Part shown: positions 1-8,290 of the stretch, one piece after another | Layout: every line of letters starts with the position of its first letter | Numbering within the stretch: the stretch's first letter is position 1 | Assembly (NCBI GenBank): GCA_016194705.1 | Contig: JACQAZ010000030.1 | Location: forward strand, 1 to 64,000 | Direction: 5' to 3' | DNA length: 64,000 nucleotides | From: Elusimicrobiota bacterium | GTDB lineage: Bacteria; Elusimicrobiota; Elusimicrobia; UBA1565; UBA9628 | Notes under the pieces: generated by a model | Told to the model about the DNA's origin: nothing | The model's database searches: none | Seen by the model: only the letters and a program-made list of their open reading frames with translations | Made by a program: the position numbers and the translations under genes

Positions 1-132
1 AACGTCATCCGCAGGGCTTACGGCTACAGGGACAAGCAGTACATGAAGCTCAAGATCATCCAAGCCTGTACCCCATGGATGGGACACTTCCGCCCGTGGG
101 GCTGGGCGCACGCTCACAATTTTCTGTCATGA
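1..132 (+). CDS. C-terminal fragment of an ISL3-like transposase
   Basis: An open frame enters from the left edge and ends at TGA 130-132, giving 43 residues. It contains NVIRRAYGYRDKQYMKLKII, which resembles the end of the DDE domain of ISL3-family transposases, where an N-x-I-x-R-x-A-x-G-Y-R-x block precedes the C-terminus. The 5' part lies outside the window, so completeness cannot be judged. The IS end should lie a few tens of bases downstream, but I cannot fix the terminal repeat from one end. The family call rests on this one motif block. Confidence 0.6.
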   Translation, partial: NVIRRAYGYRDKQYMKLKIIQACTPWMGHFRPWGWAHAHNFLS

Positions 133-158
133 GCCAAAAAAAGGCCTAGGTCGCGAAG

Positions 159-186
159 GGAATGCCGCCGTCATGGCGGCTATTCC
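159..186 (-). terminator. Hairpin downstream of the M1 aminopeptidase gene
   Basis: GGAAT-GCCGCC, a 5-nt loop, then GGCGGC-T-ATTCC forms an 11-bp stem with one bulged base, 16 nt past the stop of the minus-strand aminopeptidase gene. No T-run follows, so this is only a candidate terminator or 3'-end stabiliser. It could equally belong to the adjacent IS end. Confidence 0.35.
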
Positions 187-201
187 ATGGAACTTTCGGA
201 G

Positions 202-3200
202 TTACTTCGAAGCCGGATAGCGCCGCTGGAGCCAGGCGGAGAGCGCGGGCCCCTGCGTCTCCTTGAAGCGCACGCCAAGCTCGATGGCCTCGAGGGTCTG
301 ATCCAAAGTCCTCTTCGCGGACTCCACGGTGTTGGCGGGGTCGTTGAAGAAGGCTCGGATCTCCTGGAGCCGCTCGCGGCTCTGCAGGCCGGCCGTCGCG
401 GCGATGACGCGCTCCGCTCCGCGGGGCCCAAGCTTCTCGCGCAGGGCCTTCCAGTTGGCCCGCACGAAGGTCCAGGCCTGGGCCTGGACCGCGGTGTTCG
501 CGAACAGGGCGCCGAAGGGCTTCCAGGCGTCCTGGCCGCGAATCTCGTCGGTCAAGGTCATCGCGAGCAGGAGGCGCGCGGAGTCCGCATCGCGGAACTG
601 CGTGAGTCCCTGCAGCAGCGAGTCGCGCTGCTCCGGCGTGACCGATTTGGCCAGCCTCTCGCGATAGTCTTCGAAGCGCGCCTGTCCCAGCCTCGCGCCG
701 AGGTTCAAGACGGGAGAAACCAGCGGGGGATCGAGCTTCGCGGGATTTGCGAGATACGCTTGGACCCTCTCCTTGAGGCCCGTCTCGAGTTCGCGGTCCG
801 GCGCGACGACGCCCAGCGCCGACAGCAGCGCGGTGCGCGCGAGCCTGGGCTCGTCGTCCTCGTCGGGGGCGGCGTCCCAGCCTGCCTTCGCCCAGTGCGG
901 CCCGAGCAGTCCGCGCGCCATGCGCGAGATCGCGGCCTTGTCCTCGGGCGAGGACAGCAGGTTCTCGGAGATCAGTTTGAGATAGGCCGAGACCTCCTCG
1001 AGCACGACGCGCGACTCGTCCTTGCGCATCGCCGCGACGGTCTCGAGTAAGGCCGTGATCGAGAGGTCGCCGCTCTTGGCTTGAGCCCACAGATGGTTCA
1101 AGAGCCCCATGCGCTCGAGCGGCTCGAGGTCCGACTCCGCGGCCCGCCGGACGGCGGCCAGCAGGCGACCGCCGGGTTTGACGCGATAGAACCCGGTCTC
1201 GTCGTCGTTGGGATACACCCACAGCGCTGCACCCTTACCCGGCAGCGAGATCGTTTTATCGCCGGATCTCAGGATCGTCCGGTAGGTCCGCACCTTGTCC
1301 GAGCCCTTGAGCCTATAATTGATCACCAGGGGGATCGTCCAATTCGTCGCGGCTCCCGCCGAACCCTCGGCCGAGAAGCGGCGTTGGGACAGCTTGAGCT
1401 TCCGGTTGTCCTTGGTGAGCGCTTCGACGGTCACGACGGGATAGCCGGGTTTGCCGAGCCAGTCCTCGGCCATCTGCATGACGGGCTGGCCCGACGCTTT
1501 CTCGAGCTCGCGCCAGAGGTCCTTGGCCTGGGTGTTGCCGTATTGAAAGCGGCGCATGTACGCCCTGATGCCCTTGCGGAACTTGTCCGCGGTCAGATAG
1601 CCCTCGATCATCCGCAGAAGCGCCCCGCCCTTGCTGTAGGTCAGGGGATCGAACTGGGCCTGGATCTCGGAGGTCGAGGAGACCCCGGCCGAGATCGCGC
1701 GCGTGGATCTGAGGGCGTCGATCGCGAGCGGCTCGCGCTTGCGCTGCTCGAACTCGATCCACTCGTTCCACTGCGGCTTCCAATCTTGGACGATCTTGTA
1801 GGCCATCCAAGTCGCGAAGGCCTCGTTGAGCCAGAGGTCGTTCCACCACCTCATCGTCACGAGGTTGCCGAACCACTGGTGCACGATCTCGTGCGTGACG
1901 ACCTCGGCCACGCGCCGCCGGGCCTTCGTCGACGAGAGCTTGGGGTCGACGAGCAACGCCGAGTCGCGGAAGAAGATCGCGCCCCAGTTCTCCATCGCTC
2001 CGGCCGCAAAATCCGGCACGGCGACGAGGTCCATCTTGGGGAGCTGGTATCTGATGCCGAAATACTTATTGAGGCGCTTGAGGGCGTTCTCGGCCACCTC
2101 GAGCGCGAAGCCGGCCTGGCCCGCGTCCTGGGGCATGGTCCAGACGGTGATCTTCGTGCCGTCGACGGTCTTGCTCAGCGGGACCAAGCGCGCCGCGGCC
2201 AAGGCGAAGAGATAGGTCGACATCTTCGGCGTCTTGCCGAAAGTCACGGTCTGCCAGCCCTCTTCGACTTTCCTGGAAGCCGCAGGCATGTTCGAGAGCA
2301 CGGTCAGCTGCGCGGGCGCCTCGACGGTCAGCGAGAACTCGGCCTTGAAGTCGGGCTCGTCGAAGGCGGGGAAGACGCGGCGCGCGTTGGTCGGCTCGAG
2401 GTGAGTGAAGGCGTACTTTTCCTCCTTGCCCTCGAACTTGGCCTTGCTTTCATAGAGCCCGCGCATCTGCTTGTTGTATTGTCCCGAGTAACCGATCTCG
2501 AGCGAGGCGGGGCCGGCCTTGAGCTCTTCCGAGAGAGTGATCGTGAGAGTCTCGGAAGCGGGGTCGATGACGGCGCTCGTCACAGGGACGGGCTTGCCGT
2601 TGACGGAGATCTCCTGGATCGCATGTCCGAGCGAGTGCAGGATGATCTGCTTGGAGGGCTTGGCGGCCTCGACGGCGATCTTGACGCGGCCCGAAAAGCC
2701 GCCGGCCTCCGGATCGACTTTGAGCCTGACCTCGTACGACTTCGGGACGACCGTCCGCGGCAGCCGGCCGCCTTGCAGGACCTGAGTCGGTATCGCGGGC
2801 GGGGGAGACGAGAACGACTGGACGGAGCCTGAGCCGGGCTTGGTCTTGTCGTAAAGCGCGTCTAAAGTCTTGGCCTTCTCCATGGGAGACTCCGAGGATA
2901 CGATGTTCCGGTCCGCCGACGCCAGTTCCTTTATAGAGGGGTCCGAGGGCGGCGCCGAGGCGGGCGCAGCCAGCTCGGCCGCTTCGGGCGCGTCGGCCGC
3001 GGCCGTCGGGAAGATCTGAGAGGGAGAATTTTCGGGGAGCGTGACGGTGTTGAGGGCTGCGGCTCTCTCGGCCCCCGTGCGAACGAGCGTGAGAGTCGGG
3101 GGAGGCGTGGGGATCGTCCTGACCTCGATGGGTTTGGCGATCGGGCGCTCGGCCAGCGTCACGGCCGCGGCCGGCTGGGCGGCCAGCGCCGCGGAGAGCG

Positions 3201-3234
3201 ACAACGCCGCGGCCCTTTGGAGGCGATGGTCCAT
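202..3234 (-). CDS. M1 family metallo-aminopeptidase (PepN/gluzincin type), secreted
   Basis: Zinc aminopeptidase of 1010 residues that removes N-terminal residues from peptides. The zinc site is complete: HEIVH at about 448-452 with the third ligand in NEAFA (Glu about 471), and the substrate-binding GAMEN motif at about 412-416. The N-terminus (MDHRLQRAAALSLSAALAA) is a Sec signal peptide, followed by roughly 130 low-complexity Pro/Ala-rich residues before the N-terminal beta domain. A periplasmic or exported location is therefore inferred. The ATG at 3234 is chosen because a GGGAG ribosome site precedes it by 9 nt; a longer frame would place 38 non-signal residues ahead of it. The post-catalytic region is long, consistent with an ERAP1-like helical C-terminal domain. 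It is transcribed divergently from the small gene at 3402. Confidence 0.93.
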   Translation of the reverse strand: MDHRLQRAAALSLSAALAAQPAAAVTLAERPIAKPIEVRTIPTPPPTLTLVRTGAERAAALNTVTLPENSPSQIFPTAAADAPEAAELAAPASAPPSDPSIKELASADRNIVSSESPMEKAKTLDALYDKTKPGSGSVQSFSSPPPAIPTQVLQGGRLPRTVVPKSYEVRLKVDPEAGGFSGRVKIAVEAAKPSKQIILHSLGHAIQEISVNGKPVPVTSAVIDPASETLTITLSEELKAGPASLEIGYSGQYNKQMRGLYESKAKFEGKEEKYAFTHLEPTNARRVFPAFDEPDFKAEFSLTVEAPAQLTVLSNMPAASRKVEEGWQTVTFGKTPKMSTYLFALAAARLVPLSKTVDGTKITVWTMPQDAGQAGFALEVAENALKRLNKYFGIRYQLPKMDLVAVPDFAAGAMENWGAIFFRDSALLVDPKLSSTKARRRVAEVVTHEIVHQWFGNLVTMRWWNDLWLNEAFATWMAYKIVQDWKPQWNEWIEFEQRKREPLAIDALRSTRAISAGVSSTSEIQAQFDPLTYSKGGALLRMIEGYLTADKFRKGIRAYMRRFQYGNTQAKDLWRELEKASGQPVMQMAEDWLGKPGYPVVTVEALTKDNRKLKLSQRRFSAEGSAGAATNWTIPLVINYRLKGSDKVRTYRTILRSGDKTISLPGKGAALWVYPNDDETGFYRVKPGGRLLAAVRRAAESDLEPLERMGLLNHLWAQAKSGDLSITALLETVAAMRKDESRVVLEEVSAYLKLISENLLSSPEDKAAISRMARGLLGPHWAKAGWDAAPDEDDEPRLARTALLSALGVVAPDRELETGLKERVQAYLANPAKLDPPLVSPVLNLGARLGQARFEDYRERLAKSVTPEQRDSLLQGLTQFRDADSARLLLAMTLTDEIRGQDAWKPFGALFANTAVQAQAWTFVRANWKALREKLGPRGAERVIAATAGLQSRERLQEIRAFFNDPANTVESAKRTLDQTLEAIELGVRFKETQGPALSAWLQRRYPASK

Positions 3235-3340
3235 GGATGAATTCTCCCATAATGCCCGTCGAGCGGAGATGGGACTTCGGGGCAAGAACGACCCGTTATT
3301 GTGCCTATCGTAGAATGGGACCGAGGCGACCCCTGCCGAG

Positions 3341-3382
3341 ATCGTCAATTTTTTCTGACATATGGCTAGAAAAGTTGACGAT
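3341..3382. promoter_or_regulatory. Inverted repeat between divergent genes
   Basis: ATCGTCAA (3341-3348) and TTGACGAT (3375-3382) are exact inverted copies facing each other across 26 nt between the aminopeptidase gene and the small plus-strand gene. Each arm carries a TTGACG-like -35 hexamer, but no -10 box sits at a 17-nt distance, so a regulator site is as likely as a promoter pair. Confidence 0.3.
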
Positions 3383-3401
3383 TTTCCGATAGACTGTGGC
3401 C

Positions 3402-3797
3402 ATGGGCGGAGATTCCGGCCTCGACGTGGTCGCGCGCTACGGCAATTGGTACGAGGGCGACGACGACCTATTCTGCCACTGCCTGATCCTGCGCAACGGC
3501 CAGCTGCTCTGGCTGACCCAGGGCCTGCAGGCCGTGACGGTGCGCCAGGGCACGGCCTCGGCCAAGGCGCTCTCCGCGCTCATCGCCGCGCTCGACAGGC
3601 TCCCGAAGGGCTGGCTCAAGTCCAACTACGCGGGCTACAATTTCATCACCGACGCGGAAGGCCGTGAGGCCGACGAGATCGCCGTGCTCGGGGTCCAAGA
3701 GGGCGACTCGACGAAAAGCCTGCGCTACTATGCCGCGCAGCCGGGCTCGGAGATCGCGCGCCAGGTCAAGGAGATCGCGGGCATCGACGCGCCTTAA
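3402..3797 (+). CDS. Small hypothetical protein (131 aa)
   Basis: No family recognised. The product is a soluble, mildly acidic protein without signal peptide or membrane segment. Notable pieces are an N-terminal ARYGNWYEGDDDLFCHC stretch and a C-terminal IARQVKEIAGI helix. ATG 3402 is preferred over in-frame GTG 3396 because a -10-like TAGACT (3390-3395) ends exactly 6 nt before the ATG, the arrangement of the probable leaderless genes in this window. No Shine-Dalgarno sequence is visible. The msrA gene follows after 12 nt with its own ribosome site, so the two may form an operon. Confidence 0.75.
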   Translation: MGGDSGLDVVARYGNWYEGDDDLFCHCLILRNGQLLWLTQGLQAVTVRQGTASAKALSALIAALDRLPKGWLKSNYAGYNFITDAEGREADEIAVLGVQEGDSTKSLRYYAAQPGSEIARQVKEIAGIDAP

Positions 3798-3809
3798 AGG
3801 GAGGAAGCC

Positions 3810-4298
3810 ATGGCGACGAAGAAAGCGGCGTTCGGGGCGGGCTGTTTCTGGGGCGTCGAGTCGTTCTTCCGCGAAGTGCACGGCGTTTCGAACGCCGTCT
3901 GCGGCTACATGGGCGGCAAGACCAAGGAGCCGACCTACGAGGACGTCTGCACGCACATGACGGGCCACGCCGAGGTCGTCGAGGTCGCTTTCGATCCGGC
4001 TGAAGTCTCGTTCGACAAGCTTCTCGAGGTCTTTTGGGAAAACCACGACCCGACGACCGTCAACCGCCAGGGTCCCGACGTCGGCGACCAGTATCGGTCG
4101 GCGGTCTTCTGCTACGACGACGAGCAGAAGAAGGCGGCCGAGGCCATGAAAGCCAAGCTCGACGCCTCCGGCAGGTTCAAGCGACCGATCGTCACCGAGA
4201 TCGCCGAGGCCCCCGAGTTCTGGCGCGCCGAGGACTATCACCAGCGCTACTTCGAGCGCCGCGGCGTCAAGCCCGCCTGCCACAAGCCGGTGAGCTGA
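3810..4298 (+). CDS. msrA: Peptide-methionine (S)-S-oxide reductase MsrA
   Basis: Repairs methionine-S-sulfoxide in proteins using a reactive cysteine and a thioredoxin-type reductant. The family signature GCFWG is at residues 11-15 with the catalytic Cys at 12. The 162-residue length and the EDYHQRYFERRG block near the C-terminus are typical of short cytoplasmic MsrA. No signal peptide is present. A clear GGGAGGA ribosome site lies 6 nt before the ATG. It follows the small hypothetical gene by 12 nt. A short GC hairpin (4317-4331, GCCCCC-GGA-GGGGGC) lies after the stop and may mark the transcript end. Confidence 0.95.
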   Translation: MATKKAAFGAGCFWGVESFFREVHGVSNAVCGYMGGKTKEPTYEDVCTHMTGHAEVVEVAFDPAEVSFDKLLEVFWENHDPTTVNRQGPDVGDQYRSAVFCYDDEQKKAAEAMKAKLDASGRFKRPIVTEIAEAPEFWRAEDYHQRYFERRGVKPACHKPVS

Positions 4299-4375
4299 TT
4301 TGGAATTCCAGCGGTAGCCCCCGGAGGGGGCAAGCCCGCGTAAGCTCTCCGACGGGAATTTGGTATAGTGGGCGC

Positions 4376-5770
4376 ATGGCGCCGCGTCTTTTTTCTTTCG
4401 TCTTGCTGGGCATTCTCCCGGCGATTTCCTTCGCTTCGGACCCGCCGACATTGGCGCATCCCGCCGTCGATCCCGCCGACGCGGAGCTTTCCGCCCAGCT
4501 CAAGAAGGCCGAGGCCTCCTATGCCGAAGGCGTCGCCCTTCTAAAGGAAGGCAAGACGGAAGAGGGCCGCGCCGCGATGAGGAAGGCCTTCGACGCCGTC
4601 ATCGCCAACCTCGAGGAGGACGCCCTGCCCGCCGCCCTGCACGCGGAATTCTCGAGCATGCTCGACAAGATCCGCAATTGGGACGGCCCCGAGGAGGACG
4701 GCGAGGAGCCCTCGGGACTGGCGGTGACCGAGGAGAGCCTCAAGGCCGGTCCGAGCGCGGCGGCGGTCGCGAGCAAGATGCGGGACCTTAAGCTCGACGC
4801 CGACAATCCCATCACCCAGAAGTTCGTCGAGATCTACTCCAAGCAGAGGCCCCGCACGGTCGAGGAGGCGCTCGCGCGCTCGGGCCGCTACAAGGACATG
4901 ATCGAGACCGCCTTAAAGGACCATGGGCTTCCCAAAGAGTTGTTCTATTTGGTCATGGCGGAGAGCGAGTACAAGGCGGACGCCCTCTCGCATTCGGGCG
5001 CCGCCGGGCTCTGGCAGTTCATGCCGGGCACCGCGCGCAAGTACGGCCTCGAGGTCTCGTACTGGCTCGACGAACGCTACGTCCCCGAGAAGGCGACGCA
5101 GGCAGCGGTACGCTACCTCTCGGACCTCTACCAATGGTTCGGCGACTGGAACCTCGCGATCGCCGCCTACAATCGCGGCGAAGGGGGCCTCGGACGCGAC
5201 ATGCAGTTCTCGCGCTCGCCGGACTTCAGCAGCCTCGCCGGCCGCAACGCCCTGCCCGACGAGACCCATCACTACGTCCCCAAGTTCATGGCCTGCGTCT
5301 TGATCGGCGAACACCCGTCCAAGTACGGGCTGCATCCGAAATATGAGGACCCCGACGACTACGACGCCGTGGCCTTGCCCCGCGCGCTTGACCTCGCAGT
5401 CGCCGCGCGGTGCGCCGGCGCCGCCGAGACGGTCATCCACCGCCTCAACCCCGGCCTGCGGGCCTGGTGCACGCCCAAGGACCGGCCGGGCTTCGAGCTG
5501 CGCGTCCCGAAGGGCTCGAAGCAGGCCTTCGAGGAGAGCCTCCTGAAGGTGACCGACTGGAACCCGGGCCCGACAATGCTGCGCTACAAGGTCCGGCCGG
5601 GCGACTCGCTGGGCAAGATCGCGGTGCGCAACCGGACCACGGTCCGCGCCATCCTGGAGATCAACAAGCTTAAGAACCCCCGGCTCATCCATCCCGGGAT
5701 GACCTTGTCGATCCGGCCGGGCCGCGAATCGAAGGCTTCGAAGCCGCGCCGCAAGAGCAAGAAGAAGTAG
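4376..5770 (+). CDS. Lytic murein transglycosylase with C-terminal LysM domain (MltD-like)
   Basis: Cleaves the MurNAc-GlcNAc bond in peptidoglycan, forming 1,6-anhydro ends. The 464-residue product has a signal peptide, a helical N-terminal part, an SLT/goose-lysozyme-like domain and one LysM peptidoglycan-binding repeat. The catalytic Glu is in VMAESEYKADALS, followed by SGAAGLWQFMPGTARKYGL and IAAYNRGEGG, the usual SLT order. The LysM repeat runs over about the last 60 residues (YKVRPGDSLGKIA...HPGMTL), followed by a Lys/Arg-rich tail. ATG 4376 opens the signal peptide; TATAGT (4364-4369, with an upstream TGG extended -10) ends 6 nt before it and no ribosome site is visible, so the mRNA is probably leaderless. 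The PGRP-type amidase follows. Confidence 0.92.
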   Translation: MAPRLFSFVLLGILPAISFASDPPTLAHPAVDPADAELSAQLKKAEASYAEGVALLKEGKTEEGRAAMRKAFDAVIANLEEDALPAALHAEFSSMLDKIRNWDGPEEDGEEPSGLAVTEESLKAGPSAAAVASKMRDLKLDADNPITQKFVEIYSKQRPRTVEEALARSGRYKDMIETALKDHGLPKELFYLVMAESEYKADALSHSGAAGLWQFMPGTARKYGLEVSYWLDERYVPEKATQAAVRYLSDLYQWFGDWNLAIAAYNRGEGGLGRDMQFSRSPDFSSLAGRNALPDETHHYVPKFMACVLIGEHPSKYGLHPKYEDPDDYDAVALPRALDLAVAARCAGAAETVIHRLNPGLRAWCTPKDRPGFELRVPKGSKQAFEESLLKVTDWNPGPTMLRYKVRPGDSLGKIAVRNRTTVRAILEINKLKNPRLIHPGMTLSIRPGRESKASKPRRKSKKK

Positions 5771-5880
5771 GCCTTAAGGCCCAAGCGATCCCGGGCCCTT
5801 TATCCCACCATGCCTAGGACCTAAAGTTCAGGCATGGACGTCTCGGTCGGCGCTATCATAGCGAAGGCCTAGAGACAAAC

Positions 5881-6987
5881 ATGATAAAGCTGATGATGAC
5901 GGCCCTCCTGACGCTGCCGACTTCCTCCTGGTCAGGAGAGACTGGCGAGCACATTCATTTTCGCGGCAAGTCGCTTGCCCCGATGGTTTCTGCGAAGGCT
6001 GGGGGGAAGGCCGGCGACGTCCTTTGGGCCTCGCCGGACAGCGACAAGCTCAAGCACTCTTTCTCGAAGGTCTTTTTTCAAGGCGTGATCCAGAACCCGG
6101 ACATCCAAATTCAGGCCGCAGTCGGAGATGGGAAGAATTGGGGGCCTTGGGTCGACGCGCGCCTGCGGGCGCAGGCCAACGGCCGCTTTTGGGCCAAGAT
6201 CGAGATCGCGGGAAAACCCGGCGATCGCGTCAAGCTCCGCGCCCTGACCAAGACCGGAGCCGCGGCCAACGCTCAGCTCTTCGACCTGGAGGCCGCGCAG
6301 GACGAGGAGGAGGCGGGAGGCGCAGGAGGCGGCGTGCGCTTGATGCCCGACAGCTTGGGGGAACCGCCGGCGGCCGCGCCGCCGCCACAGACCGCCCAGC
6401 CCGAGCAGCCCGAGGTCCATCCGCGCAAGCAATGGGGCGCCAAGAAGGCCAAGAAGCCCTACGAGCCTATGGTGCCCGACCGGATCACCGTCCATCACAC
6501 GGAAGGTTTCCAGGCGTTCACCAAAGAAGACGCGATCCAGGAGATGCGCGTCATCCAGGATTTCCACCAGACCGGCCGCGGTTGGATCGACATCGGCTAC
6601 CATTATCTCATCGACGGCTCGGGAGGAATCTGGGAAGGGCGCCCCGTCGGCGTCGTCGGCGCGCACGTCAAGGACAAGAACGACGGCAACGTCGGCATCT
6701 CGCTCATGGGCGACTTCCACGCGCCGAAGAACGAACGCCCTTCGATCGCCCAGGTCCAGTCGCTGGTGGTCGTACTCAAGTGGCTCTCGGCCAAGTACAC
6801 GATCGCGCCCGACCGCATCAAGGGGCACCGCGATCAGAATGAAACCAGCTGCCCCGGCGACATCCTCTACGCGATGCTGCCCGACATCCGGCGCCGAGTC
6901 TCGACGGGCTCGGTGGCCTTCCGGCTGCCCAGCGCCGCGAGGATCCAGCTCGCCTTCGAGCAGACCGGAGCCGTCTCCCCGAAATGA
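5881..6987 (+). CDS. N-acetylmuramoyl-L-alanine amidase (Amidase_2/PGRP fold), secreted
   Basis: Zinc amidase that removes stem peptides from peptidoglycan glycan strands. The 368-residue protein starts with a signal peptide. About 130 residues of uncharacterised beta-rich sequence and a Pro/Ala linker follow, then an amidase_2 domain over roughly residues 195-340. Zinc ligands fit the T7-lysozyme pattern: His in ITVHHTEG, His and Cys in GHRDQNETSCPGD. The GYHYLIDGSGGIWEGRP block is characteristic of the family. Its stop overlaps the next gene's start (ATGA), so they are coupled. With the transglycosylase just upstream it forms a cell-wall remodelling pair. A -10-like TATCAT lies 21 nt before the ATG. 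Confidence 0.92.
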   Translation: MIKLMMTALLTLPTSSWSGETGEHIHFRGKSLAPMVSAKAGGKAGDVLWASPDSDKLKHSFSKVFFQGVIQNPDIQIQAAVGDGKNWGPWVDARLRAQANGRFWAKIEIAGKPGDRVKLRALTKTGAAANAQLFDLEAAQDEEEAGGAGGGVRLMPDSLGEPPAAAPPPQTAQPEQPEVHPRKQWGAKKAKKPYEPMVPDRITVHHTEGFQAFTKEDAIQEMRVIQDFHQTGRGWIDIGYHYLIDGSGGIWEGRPVGVVGAHVKDKNDGNVGISLMGDFHAPKNERPSIAQVQSLVVVLKWLSAKYTIAPDRIKGHRDQNETSCPGDILYAMLPDIRRRVSTGSVAFRLPSAARIQLAFEQTGAVSPK

Positions 6988-7517
6988 GAGCTCTCGCGGC
7001 CCTTCTGCTGCTGGCGGCGCCGGCGGGGGAGACTCAATCGGTCCCAAGCCAGCCGATCGTGGTCGGCCGCGTCGCCGCTCCGGCGGCCTGGAAGAAGCTG
7101 CGCGAGCGCGTGGCGAAGAACCCTGGAGTCCGCCAGAAGATCACGGTCGAGGGCGTCAACTACACGATCTTGTCGGTCGTCTCCGCGCAGGCCTACCCGG
7201 GGCAGGACTGCCCGGCGGGCACCGCGCCGCGCAACGCGGTGCACTTCACCGTGCCCGCGCCCGCCGCCGGCGCCGGCGTCTACCCCGTTCGGCTGACCGC
7301 GGCCTGTGTGGTCTCTCCCGACTCATCCGCCCACGATCTCTTGTCGGTGGACGCCGACTCGGACGGGGTCATCCTCGACATCACCGCCTACGACGCCTCG
7401 CTCAACCTGACGACCCATCCCACCGCGGAGCCCATCCCCGTGGCCGGGGACACGCAGACCTCCAACCTCGCCACCGTGCTCGGCCGCCTGGTCAAGCACC
7501 TCACCGAAGCGCCGTAG
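6984..7517 (+). CDS. Hypothetical secreted protein (177 aa)
   Basis: No family recognised. It has a short hydrophobic N-terminus (RALAALLLLAAPAGE) that can act as a signal peptide, then a beta-rich domain with two Cys in the central part that could form a disulfide. It starts inside the stop of the amidase gene (ATGA), so it is translated from the same mRNA and probably works in the same envelope process. Confidence 0.8.
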   Translation: MRALAALLLLAAPAGETQSVPSQPIVVGRVAAPAAWKKLRERVAKNPGVRQKITVEGVNYTILSVVSAQAYPGQDCPAGTAPRNAVHFTVPAPAAGAGVYPVRLTAACVVSPDSSAHDLLSVDADSDGVILDITAYDASLNLTTHPTAEPIPVAGDTQTSNLATVLGRLVKHLTEAP

Positions 7518-7522
7518 CGTAC

Positions 7523-7551
7523 TTGCGCCGCGCAAAGCGCAACTGTTAAAC
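7523..7551 (+). promoter_or_regulatory. Promoter of the cyclophilin gene
   Basis: TTGCGC (7523-7528), 17-nt spacer, TTAAAC (7546-7551); the ATG follows after 7 nt and no ribosome site is present. This predicts a leaderless or nearly leaderless mRNA. Confidence 0.6.
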
Positions 7552-7558
7552 TCGAACC

Positions 7559-8290
7559 ATGAAAAACCAATTTTTCACGGCATTGCTTTGTCTTTCGGTC
7601 CTGTGGGCGGTGACCGGCTGCGGCGGGCCCAAGGCCCCGCCCTCGGAGCAGACGCCAGCTCCGGCGGCGGCGCCGGCCACGCCCGCTCCGGCGGCCGCTC
7701 CCGCAGGGCGCGCGGCCTCGCCGCTGATGGACCCCGCCAAGGCCACCGACAAGGCGCCCGATACTTTCAAGGCGCGCTTCACGACGACCAAGGGCGACTT
7801 CGTCGTCGAGGTCCACCGCGGCTGGTCGCAGGCGGGCGCCGACCGCTTCTACAACCTCGTCAAGTACGGCTTCTACGACGGCGTCTCTTTTTTCCGCGAC
7901 ATCGCGGGCTTCATGGTCCAGTTCGGCATCCACGGCTCTCCCGAGGTCATGAACCATTGGCGCGGGGCCGCCATCGCCGACGATCCCCCGGCCGGCCACA
8001 CCAACGAGCGCGGGGCGATCACCTTCGCGATGGCGGGACCCAACACGCGCACGACCCAGGTCTTCATCAACTTCGGCAACAACGGCTCGCTCGACGGCAT
8101 GGGCTTCACCCCGTTCGGAAAGGTGACGCAGGGGATGGAAGTCGTCGACTCGCTCTACAACGGCTACGGCGAGGGCGCGCCGCAAGGCAGAGGCCCCGAG
8201 CAGGGACGCCTCCAGGGGGAGGGCAACGCCTATCTCCAGAAAGAGTTCCCGAAGCTCGACTACGTCAAAACGGCCAAGATCGAGCCCTAG
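7559..8290 (+). CDS. Cyclophilin-type peptidyl-prolyl cis-trans isomerase, lipoprotein
   Basis: Catalyses proline isomerisation during protein folding in the envelope. The 243-residue product has a type II signal ending in a VTGC lipobox, a 40-residue Ala/Pro linker, then a compact cyclophilin domain: FKARFTTTKGDFVVEVHR, FYDGVSFFRDIAGFMVQFG, NTRTTQVFINFGNN and FTPFGKV are the expected blocks. The F-F-R and Q-F-G positions of the active site are kept. Lipidation and membrane anchoring follow from the lipobox. The stop codon overlaps the stop of the convergent HtrA-like gene within the same CTAG. Confidence 0.92.
   Translation: MKNQFFTALLCLSVLWAVTGCGGPKAPPSEQTPAPAAAPATPAPAAAPAGRAASPLMDPAKATDKAPDTFKARFTTTKGDFVVEVHRGWSQAGADRFYNLVKYGFYDGVSFFRDIAGFMVQFGIHGSPEVMNHWRGAAIADDPPAGHTNERGAITFAMAGPNTRTTQVFINFGNNGSLDGMGFTPFGKVTQGMEVVDSLYNGYGEGAPQGRGPEQGRLQGEGNAYLQKEFPKLDYVKTAKIEP

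Noticed and set aside
1081-2832. Long plus-strand open frame (583 codons) opposite the M1 aminopeptidase gene
   Set aside because: The protein is Arg/Gly/Leu-rich nonsense typical of antisense frames in GC-rich genes. The opposite strand has intact zinc-site motifs.
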